Assembly: GCA_047616645.1 (NCBI GenBank)
Contig: JBLHIH010000209.1
Coordinates: 1 to 5,143, forward strand
DNA length: 5,143 nucleotides
Source: JAHRVQ01 sp047616645
GTDB taxonomy: Bacteria > Pseudomonadota > Gammaproteobacteria > Pseudomonadales > Azotimanducaceae
Direction: 5' to 3'
Shown: piece by piece, positions 1 to 5,058 of the stretch
Layout: the number at the start of each line of letters is the position of its first letter
Numbering within the stretch: the stretch's first letter is position 1
The notes under the pieces: model-generated
What the model was told of the DNA's origin: nothing
Seen by the model: only the letters and a program-made list of their open reading frames with translations
Database searches by the model: none
Made by a program: the position numbers and the translations under genes

Positions 1-218
1 GGGGTCGAGATGATAATAAACTTGAACGAGATGATATAGAAATAGAAGAACGCGATCCCGCAGAGATTAGACTTGTACTCGGCATGCCAACGACGATCGA
101 CAGCATCAATGCACGTTATCCTACTTTTGATATCACACCACCAAAATATGTTTCTGGTGTTGTCACTGTTCACGGGGTTCTCAGTCCCCACACATTAAAT
201 ACCTACCAAAAATGGTAG
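1..218 (+). CDS. mtnA: S-methyl-5-thioribose-1-phosphate isomerase-like protein (MtnA / eIF2B-alpha family), C-terminal fragment
   Basis: The frame opens at base 3 and runs 71 codons to a TAG at 216-218; the 5' part lies outside the window. The visible residues contain IEERDPAEIR, then YPTFDITPP, then a GVVTVHGV segment. These match the conserved tail of the MtnA/eIF2B-related family (IEER-P-EV, NPAFDVTP, I-T-E-G-V). MtnA converts 5-methylthioribose-1-phosphate to methylthioribulose-1-phosphate in the cytosol during methionine salvage; relatives act on ribose-1,5-bisphosphate or 5-deoxyribose-1-phosphate. The catalytic Cys and Asp of the family lie upstream and cannot be checked. The tail diverges from consensus (RYPTFD for NPAFD, TVHG for TERG), so a paralogue acting on another aldose-1-phosphate is possible. 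It ends 46 bp before a nucleoside phosphorylase that would make just such a sugar-1-phosphate, which supports the assignment. Family membership is firm; exact substrate is inferred. Confidence 0.82.
   Translation, partial: GRDDNKLERDDIEIEERDPAEIRLVLGMPTTIDSINARYPTFDITPPKYVSGVVTVHGVLSPHTLNTYQKW
203..218. repeat. 16-bp inverted repeat over the mtnA-like stop codon
   Basis: CTACCA (203-208), an AAAA loop, then TGGTAG (213-218) form a perfect 6-bp stem whose right arm contains the TAG stop. No T-run follows, so it is not a standard Rho-independent terminator. It could be a weak RNA hairpin that modulates readthrough or RNA processing before the phosphorylase gene, a DNA operator palindrome, or chance. 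The structure is seen directly; the role is unknown. Confidence 0.4.
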
Positions 219-252
219 TGCACAATATATAAAAGCAAAGGAATATAAAAAC

Positions 253-259
253 AAAGGAG
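253..259 (+). promoter_or_regulatory. Ribosome binding site that sets the phosphorylase start
   Basis: AAAGGAG at 253-259 is a strong Shine-Dalgarno sequence. An in-frame GTG at 259-261 overlaps its last base and therefore cannot be the start it serves. The ATG at 265-267, five bases beyond the motif, is well placed. The protein should begin MPAAILGGTG, which also puts the family's N-terminal Gly-rich loop at the usual distance from the start. Confidence 0.85.
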
Positions 260-264
260 TGAGT

Positions 265-1017
265 ATGCCCGCAGCCATTTTGGGGGGGACAGGAATCTAT
301 AAACTGTCCGGCATCGAAGTTGAAGCAAAAGAAATGACCAATGACTATGGTACAGCACAAGTCTTTATGGGCAAGGGTGAGTATGAAGATATTGTCTTTT
401 TGACGCGGCATGGTCTTGATCACTCTACACCACCCCACAAAGTAAATTATCGCGCAAACATTCAAGCACTAAAAGATCTGGGTGTTAGGCGGATAATGTC
501 AACCTACGCCGTGGGCTCTATCACAGTGGATTACCCGGTATTAGATCTTGCAGTGCTCCGCGACTTTCTTGATTTCACCCACGGTAGAGCATTCACGTTT
601 TTTGATGATTTAGAACGTGCTGTAGGACATGTCGAAATGAGCCAGCCATTTTGCCCTGTCATGACCAATAAACTAATGAACCTCGCAGCGAAACATGATA
701 TCAAGTGTCACGATGGCGCGACCTATGTCGCAACCAATGGCCCGCGGTTCGAATCCCCAGCGGAAATTAAAATGTATCAGATCTTAGGTGGGCATGTAGT
801 CGGTATGACCTGCTGTCCCGAGGTATATCTGGCAGGAGAGTTAGGAATGAACTTCGCAGCGGTTGCCTTGCCTATTAACCTTGCCGCTGGCTTAGAAGAA
901 AAAATCACTCTGGTTGAAGACAACATTGATGAGGTTCGACAAAAAATGATCAAGCTGATGCTTGACGTGCTTCGTAATACAAGTGATGACGAATGCACCC
1001 CACCAATAATGTTGTAA
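265..1017 (+). CDS. Purine nucleoside / S-methyl-5'-thioinosine phosphorylase (MTAP/PNP family)
   Basis: This 250-aa cytosolic enzyme should cleave a purine (methylthio)nucleoside with phosphate, giving free base and (methylthio)ribose-1-phosphate. Length and motifs fit the trimeric MTAP/PNP family: GGTGIY (7-12) and TRHG (47-50) for phosphate, HKVNYRAN (58-65), AVGS (82-85), GPRFES (159-164), and VGMT-CCPEV (179-187) at the ribose site. The base-recognition segment reads ALPINLAAG (201-209). MTA-specific enzymes have a TDYDCW-type motif there, with Asp binding adenine. Asn followed by AAG resembles Pseudomonas methylthioinosine phosphorylase (VVNPAAG) and 6-oxopurine PNPs. I therefore favour methylthioinosine or inosine/guanosine over MTA, consistent with the deaminase two genes downstream. 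The segment before the fold centre (LDLAVLRDFLDFT, 93-105) departs from the usual PGD-VVPDQFID pattern. The start is ATG at 265, chosen from the Shine-Dalgarno position. Family certain; substrate inferred. Confidence 0.9.
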   Translation: MPAAILGGTGIYKLSGIEVEAKEMTNDYGTAQVFMGKGEYEDIVFLTRHGLDHSTPPHKVNYRANIQALKDLGVRRIMSTYAVGSITVDYPVLDLAVLRDFLDFTHGRAFTFFDDLERAVGHVEMSQPFCPVMTNKLMNLAAKHDIKCHDGATYVATNGPRFESPAEIKMYQILGGHVVGMTCCPEVYLAGELGMNFAAVALPINLAAGLEEKITLVEDNIDEVRQKMIKLMLDVLRNTSDDECTPPIML

Positions 1018-1054
1018 AAGTGGTTTCCTGAACGCTAAAATGTAGAGAATAAGT

Positions 1055-2392
1055 ATGCAGGACACATCAAGCGGAAAACTGTTGGGGTTTTGGGACCTGA
1101 TGAGCATCTCCTTAGGGCAAATCATTGGTACCGGCGTCGTGGTGCTGACAGGTATCAGCATTAGCATGACAGGATATGGCGCACCATGGGCATTTGTACT
1201 TGCATTTGGCATCGTTGTAATACCGACAGTCTGCATCGCTGCCCTAGGTTCGGCGATACCCAGTACCGGCGGTAACTATACCTATGTCAGAGACCTCCTA
1301 GGCAGTCGCACGTCGTTTTTCTATTTGTCACTGCTCGTTGTTGGTCAACTTATCCTATCAAGTTTTGCCATTGGATTTGCAGAATATGCAGACGCACTCA
1401 TTCCAGGTATTAACCTGACACTCGCAGCTGCAGGAATCATGATCCTATGCTTTGTCGCGAACCTATTTGGGATTAAAACGGCAGCTAGATTTCAGACCCT
1501 GATGGTGTTTGGTTTACTGGCCTCACTGGTGCTTTATATTATTTTCGGCATGACTCACATTGAGGACTTCTCGCCCTACACAGCTATTCCTACAGTGATG
1601 CCCAATGGGTTTGGCGGTTTCTTTGCGGCAGCTTTTCTCCTGAGACTCAGTCTAATCGGTTCAGAATTCATTTCTGAATTTGGCGATGAAATGGAGAATC
1701 CAGGCAAGATGATTCCACTGGTGATGGGACTATCGTTGGTGATTGTTCTTGCGCTCTACATTCTCATTGCGATAGTCGCCACCGGCGTATTGCCACTAGA
1801 GGAAATTGCAGGCAAGAACCTTGCGGCGACAGCAGAGATCATATTTTCTCCCGCCGTTTACGTGGCTTTTATTGGCGGCGGTATTATGATTTCCTTGGTG
1901 ACATCCCTCAACGCGATTTTCGCTTGGTGTACCCGTGGCTTATACATGGCAACAGAGGATGGTTGGCTGCCACCAAAGCTTGCTGTCCTGAATCGACACG
2001 GTATTCCTTACATTTTTCTGACCGTGTTTTTTCTTATCGGTATTACGCCGATCCTAACGGGCATGACTCTCGGTTATGTTGCGATCCTGGGTAACGCTGT
2101 AGGCGCCATCTTTGGGCTGTTTCCTGTATTCGCGCTTTACAATCTGGCCAAAAAAAATCCAGAAGCCTATCGAAATGCACCTTTTCGGCTACCACTCTGG
2201 GCGACTAAGGTATTTCCACTTCTGGCTGTCATCATTTATGGTTACGGGATCTACTCATCCTGGGATTTTATCGGGAATACGGGTTGGCTTCTTTTGTTTG
2301 GCTATAGCGCAGCAGTACTTGTGTATATCCACCTTCGCTCACCTTATGTTGTCCAGAAGGCCAAAGAGCAATCGATCATGAAGCATTCTTAA
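1055..2392 (+). CDS. APC-superfamily amino acid/polyamine/organocation-type permease
   Basis: This 445-aa inner-membrane protein shows about 12 hydrophobic segments, roughly at residues 14-34, 43-63, 86-107, 119-138, 147-166, 185-205, 221-243, 265-289, 316-335, 340-362, 385-401 and 409-427. Family hallmarks are the unwound first helix (GQIIGTGVVVLTG, 21-33), the PSTGGNYTYVRDLLG loop (69-83), and the cytoplasmic GDEMENPGKMIP loop (210-221), equivalent to the E-NP--IP motif. Length is normal and no disruption is seen. APC carriers are secondary transporters, mostly of amino acids and amines, and sequence alone does not give the substrate. Lying 37 bp after the phosphorylase and 43 bp before an exported deaminase, it may import the deamination product (inosine, methylthioinosine) or a related amine; a nucleoside would be unusual for this family. 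The ATG at 1055 has only a weak GAGA upstream, so translation may depend on coupling. Confidence 0.9.
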   Translation: MQDTSSGKLLGFWDLMSISLGQIIGTGVVVLTGISISMTGYGAPWAFVLAFGIVVIPTVCIAALGSAIPSTGGNYTYVRDLLGSRTSFFYLSLLVVGQLILSSFAIGFAEYADALIPGINLTLAAAGIMILCFVANLFGIKTAARFQTLMVFGLLASLVLYIIFGMTHIEDFSPYTAIPTVMPNGFGGFFAAAFLLRLSLIGSEFISEFGDEMENPGKMIPLVMGLSLVIVLALYILIAIVATGVLPLEEIAGKNLAATAEIIFSPAVYVAFIGGGIMISLVTSLNAIFAWCTRGLYMATEDGWLPPKLAVLNRHGIPYIFLTVFFLIGITPILTGMTLGYVAILGNAVGAIFGLFPVFALYNLAKKNPEAYRNAPFRLPLWATKVFPLLAVIIYGYGIYSSWDFIGNTGWLLLFGYSAAVLVYIHLRSPYVVQKAKEQSIMKHS

Positions 2393-2404
2393 GCACAAAA
2401 AAAT

Positions 2405-2410
2405 TATAAT
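2405..2410 (+). promoter_or_regulatory. Possible -10 element before the deaminase gene
   Basis: A perfect TATAAT lies in the 43-bp gap between the permease stop and the deaminase ATG, 25 bases before that ATG. No convincing TTGACA-like -35 is found 16-18 bp upstream (AGCATT at 17 bp). It may be a weak internal promoter letting the deaminase be expressed apart from the operon, or simply part of an A/T-rich spacer. Confidence 0.25.
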
Positions 2411-2435
2411 CCTTTGTATCATTTAGGAAAGAGTA

Positions 2436-3884
2436 ATGAGAAAACTACTAACAATATCAGCGGCGCTCCTACTGTCTGCCTGCACAAGCTCACAATTGCA
2501 CTCTGATGCATTAAGCAAGATTGAAACACCGAGCAAGATTGATGTATCGAGCAAGTTTGAAGATATCAAACACAATGATATTGCCCTGAGGGCCTTCCTG
2601 CAGGCAATGCCAAAGGGCGGCGATCTTCACAATCATCTCTCTGGCGCTGTTTATGCAGAGAGCTGGATAGCCTGGGCTGAAGAGGACGGCTTATGCCTTG
2701 ATAAAGCAGCACTGCGAGTACACTTTCCCACCAAGGATGGCTGCGGTGAGAACACCACCGTCAAAGCAGCCCTGTCACGAAACCAGGCACTTCGCAATCA
2801 GCTAATTGACAATATGTCCATGCGTGACTTCACGGCGGGTGAAGGCTGGTCCGGCCATGATCAGTTTTTTCGCACTTTCAGCGTCTTTACAGCCTTGCCA
2901 TCGAGAGCCGGGGATATGCTCGCCGAAGCATCCAATCGAGCAGGTCTGCAAAACATTGCCTATTTGGAGCTAATGGTGACCAAAGGACTCTTTGATCGCA
3001 TTCTTCCTCTTGTTGGCGGAATTGCGCTAGGTGGCGACGCAGAACAAGATTATGACACCATAATGAACAGCGCGTTTGGTAAACAACTACCCGATATTCT
3101 ACGTCAGACTAAAAACGAGATTGATCTTGCAGAAGCTAGAAAAACTGAAATTTTAGACTGCAATACAAATTCACCACAACCCGGCTGTAAAGTAATTATT
3201 CGCTACCTCAGTCAAAATGTTAGAACACTACCCTCGTCCGCTGTACTGGCCCACATGATTTTTAGCTGGCATCTTCTAGAACAAGACTCACGATTTGTCG
3301 GCATTAATCTAGTGGCGCCTGAAGACGACTATATTGCCTTACGTGACTATGATGAACATATGCAACATATCGACTACCTCTACAAAACATTGGGACCAAG
3401 GAACGTTAGCCTCCACGCCGGAGAATTATGGCTGGGTTTGGTGCAACCAAAGGAGCTCCGATTTCATATAAATGATGCAATTAAAGTCGGCAGGGCAAAA
3501 CGTATAGGTCATGGTACTGACATTGTCTTCGAGAACAATTATCAAGATTTATTAAAGCACATGGCACGGGAAAATATTCTGGTTGAAATTAGCTTGACCT
3601 CATCAGAGGTCATCCTCGGCGTTAAGGGTAGTGCTCACCCCTACTTCCTCTACCGGGACGCGGGCGTACCTATTGCCTTTTCCACCGATGATGAAGGGGT
3701 ATCTCGCATTGATCTAACACATGAGCTAATGAAGGCAGTGAAAGATCTGGGTGTTAGTTATTCAGAACTAAAGCAAAGTCAGTTTGATAGTTTGAAATAT
3801 GCTTTCGTAGACGATACAACAAAAGCCAACATGATAAAGCAGATGGAAAAACGCTTTGTAGAATTTGAATTGTCCTATTTCTAA
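2436..3884 (+). CDS. Exported lipoprotein adenosine/MTA deaminase (ADA superfamily, ADGF-like)
   Basis: This 482-aa protein should deaminate adenosine or 5'-methylthioadenosine to inosine or methylthioinosine outside the cytoplasm. Residues 1-16 form a lipoprotein signal: R2 K3, a hydrophobic core, and lipobox L13-S14-A15 before C16. Thr at +2 is not the Asp retention signal, so outer-membrane delivery is expected. A short repeat linker (27-42) leads to the catalytic barrel. Metal and catalytic motifs are complete: MPKGGDLHNHLSG with H65/H67, SLHAGE with H327/E330, RIGHG with H359, and STDDE with D418/D419. MPKGG and length near 480 resemble the secreted ADGF/ADA2-type branch more than ~340-aa cytosolic ADA. 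Beyond C16 there are just four cysteines, C87, C103, C242 and C251, closely paired and suitable for two disulfides, which fits export. AGGA at 2425-2428 lies 7 bp before the ATG. Deaminase class is firm; MTA versus adenosine is inferred from neighbours. Confidence 0.9.
   Translation: MRKLLTISAALLLSACTSSQLHSDALSKIETPSKIDVSSKFEDIKHNDIALRAFLQAMPKGGDLHNHLSGAVYAESWIAWAEEDGLCLDKAALRVHFPTKDGCGENTTVKAALSRNQALRNQLIDNMSMRDFTAGEGWSGHDQFFRTFSVFTALPSRAGDMLAEASNRAGLQNIAYLELMVTKGLFDRILPLVGGIALGGDAEQDYDTIMNSAFGKQLPDILRQTKNEIDLAEARKTEILDCNTNSPQPGCKVIIRYLSQNVRTLPSSAVLAHMIFSWHLLEQDSRFVGINLVAPEDDYIALRDYDEHMQHIDYLYKTLGPRNVSLHAGELWLGLVQPKELRFHINDAIKVGRAKRIGHGTDIVFENNYQDLLKHMARENILVEISLTSSEVILGVKGSAHPYFLYRDAGVPIAFSTDDEGVSRIDLTHELMKAVKDLGVSYSELKQSQFDSLKYAFVDDTTKANMIKQMEKRFVEFELSYF
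2514..2560 (+). repeat. Three tandem copies of an 18-bp unit in the lipoprotein linker
   Basis: AGCAAGATTGA occurs at 2514-2524 and 2532-2542, and as AGCAAGTTTGA at 2550-2560, with an exact 18-bp period. It encodes the hexapeptide series SKIETP, SKIDVS, SKFEDI (residues 27-44) between the lipidated Cys and the enzyme domain. The in-frame period suggests slippage-driven growth of a flexible tether. Confidence 0.75.
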
Positions 3885-3911
3885 CTGTCGTTCTTAAGGG
3901 AGAGCGCTAAT

Positions 3912-3959
3912 ATGTGGAGAGTAAATGGCGTGATCGACTCTGTCTGTGAATATCGATGA
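3912..3959 (+). CDS. Candidate 15-aa leader ORF between deaminase and SDR genes
   Basis: In the 111-bp gap an ATG at 3912 opens the peptide MWRVNGVIDSVCEYR and stops at TGA 3957-3959. A purine-rich AAGGGAGAG at 3896-3904 sits at a workable distance as a ribosome binding site. The stop overlaps, as ATGA, a second ATG at 3956 that encodes MNNQMKTIC and ends at TAG 3983-3985, inside the TTAGGAG of the SDR gene. This could carry ribosomes from the deaminase to the SDR. No known family is recognised and ORFs this short arise by chance, so confidence is low. Confidence 0.2.
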   Translation: MWRVNGVIDSVCEYR

Positions 3960-3983
3960 ACAATCAAATGAAGACTATTTGTT

Positions 3984-3988
3984 AGGAG
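3984..3988 (+). promoter_or_regulatory. Ribosome binding site of the SDR gene
   Basis: AGGAG at 3984-3988 lies 7 bases before the ATG at 3996. This fixes the start of the SDR and places its nucleotide-binding motif about 14 residues in, as usual for the family. Confidence 0.8.
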
Positions 3989-3995
3989 TAAATTT

Positions 3996-4832
3996 ATGAT
4001 TCCATGGTTTGAAGCAAAAAAGTGCGCTGTCATCACTGGTGGCGGAAATGGTATAGGACTCGCGGTTGCCAAACGTTTCTTAGAAAAGGGCATGCGTGTT
4101 TTACTCGCTGATATCAGCGAAGATGCATTGGTCAGAGCACGGATTCAACTGAATGGTGCAGGCGGTGAACTCATCACTCATGTTTGTGATGTATCAGACA
4201 TTGAACAAGTTAACAACTTGAAGTCCGTGGCATTGGATACTTTTGGTAATGTGGATTGCCTTATGAACAATGCGGGAGCGAGTATTACGCGAGCCGCTCC
4301 ATGGGAAGATGTAGACGGCTGGAAAAAGCAAATAGACATTAACCTCTGGGGAATCATCCACGGCTGTCATGCTTTCATTCCCTCGATGCTTGAGTCTACA
4401 ACCCCAGTTGCCGTGATCAACACGGGCTCAAAGCAAGGTATCACCAATCCCCCGGGAGGCGCTGCATACAATATGTCAAAGGCCGGAGTAATCAACTACA
4501 CCCAGAGCCTAGCCCATGCTTTACGTCAGATTAAAGATTGCCCGATCTCTGCTCATTTGATGGTGCCTGGGTTTACCTATTCCAATATGATCGCACGTTT
4601 CATAGAGGAGAAGCCCGACGGTGCTTGGACTTGTGATCAGGTCGCGGACTACCTTCTGAATTCCCTTAAAAGTGGTGATTTTTATATAATTTGCCCAGAT
4701 AACGACACTCCACGATCGTTAGACGACAAACGAATGCAATGGAATCTGGATGATATTGTAAAGAATCGGCCGGCATTATCACGATGGCATCCCGATTTCG
4801 CGGATAAATACGAAGCCTTCGTTGATGACTGA
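3996..4832 (+). CDS. Classical short-chain dehydrogenase/reductase (SDR), NAD(P)-dependent
   Basis: This 278-aa Rossmann-fold oxidoreductase has no signal peptide and is probably cytosolic. Motifs in order: TGGGNGIG (14-21) for dinucleotide binding; D39 at the end of the second strand (LLADIS), favouring NAD(H) over NADP(H); CDVSD (64-68) near the adenine; NNAG (91-94). The catalytic tetrad is complete: N116 (DINLWG), S145 (NTGSKQG), Y158 and K162 (YNMSK). PGF (191-193) follows the active site. The C-terminal tail after about residue 240, with an RPALSRWHPDF stretch (258-268), is longer than in minimal 250-aa SDRs and probably helps shape the substrate pocket. The substrate cannot be read from sequence. 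Lying 111 bp after the deaminase on the same strand, it may act on a sugar- or methylthio-derived alcohol/carbonyl made by this pathway, or be an unrelated passenger. Confidence 0.9.
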   Translation: MIPWFEAKKCAVITGGGNGIGLAVAKRFLEKGMRVLLADISEDALVRARIQLNGAGGELITHVCDVSDIEQVNNLKSVALDTFGNVDCLMNNAGASITRAAPWEDVDGWKKQIDINLWGIIHGCHAFIPSMLESTTPVAVINTGSKQGITNPPGGAAYNMSKAGVINYTQSLAHALRQIKDCPISAHLMVPGFTYSNMIARFIEEKPDGAWTCDQVADYLLNSLKSGDFYIICPDNDTPRSLDDKRMQWNLDDIVKNRPALSRWHPDFADKYEAFVDD

Positions 4833-5058
4833 TGATCGACTGAAAAGTAAAGCGTAAAAGGCGATTTCACAGATTAGAGTAGCGAGATCCAGGACGAGGA
4901 AACTCTTCATTCAAACTTTTACACCAAAAAAAACCAGCATGTATTTCGCAATCTTGGAGAAATAAGGACGTGTATTAACTTCGCTAAAAAAAGATTCGAA
5001 ATTTTGTAATAAAAAACAATCTCCCTCGTATTACTGTTTATCAAGGAGAAGAATAAGC
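4833..5058. other. Intergenic region between SDR and sigma-factor genes
   Basis: This 226-bp stretch is A-rich and holds no supported gene. No strong hairpin with a U-run follows the SDR stop; the only inverted pair noted is GTAAAAG (4854-4860) with CTTTTAC (4916-4922), too far apart to be a convincing terminator. Its 3' half, with A-tracts (8 A at 4926-4933) and one copy of a 14-bp repeat (4995-5008), is where a promoter for the downstream gene is expected. No clear -35/-10 pair is seen. Confidence 0.5.
4995..5008 (+). repeat. 14-bp direct repeat, copy 1 (upstream of the sigma-factor gene)
   Basis: TTCGAAATTTTGTA at 4995-5008 recurs exactly at 5080-5093, 85 bp downstream, and begins with the palindrome TTCGAA. 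This copy lies in the presumed promoter region of the downstream gene, so a regulator site is possible. Confidence 0.5.

Noticed and set aside
226..231. TATATA as a -10 box for the phosphorylase gene
   Set aside because: No -35 partner is seen at the right distance, and the 46-bp gap to the upstream gene argues for co-transcription.
259..264. GTG at 259 as start of the phosphorylase, adding two residues
   Set aside because: It overlaps the Shine-Dalgarno sequence AAAGGAG (253-259); the ATG at 265 has correct spacing and gives the usual N-terminus.
181..465. 94-aa minus-strand open frame
   Set aside because: It lies antisense to the phosphorylase start and the mtnA-like end, with no recognisable domain or ribosome binding site; it is a shadow.
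777..1236. Two minus-strand open frames over the phosphorylase end and permease start
   Set aside because: Both are antisense to well-supported genes and have low-complexity, unfamiliar translations.
1660..1678. Inverted repeat TTCAGAA-TTCAT-TTCTGAA
   Set aside because: It lies within the permease coding sequence where a SEFISEF peptide repeat explains the symmetry; no regulatory role is supported.
2112..2381. An alternate + frame open for 89 codons inside the permease gene, next to a run of eight A (2150-2157), suggesting programmed frameshifting
   Set aside because: The main frame continues through two further membrane helices to a normal family length, and no stimulatory structure is evident; the A-run reads as Lys-Lys-Asn.
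3881..4093. 70-aa minus-strand open frame across the deaminase-SDR gap
   Set aside because: Half of it is antisense to the SDR start, and no domain or ribosome binding site supports it.
4682..4870. 62-aa minus-strand open frame over the SDR end
   Set aside because: It is antisense to the conserved SDR C-terminus and has no recognisable features.
4854..4922. GTAAAAG / CTTTTAC pair as an SDR terminator
   Set aside because: The arms are 7 bp with a 55-base loop, A/T-rich and without a following U-run; not a credible intrinsic terminator.
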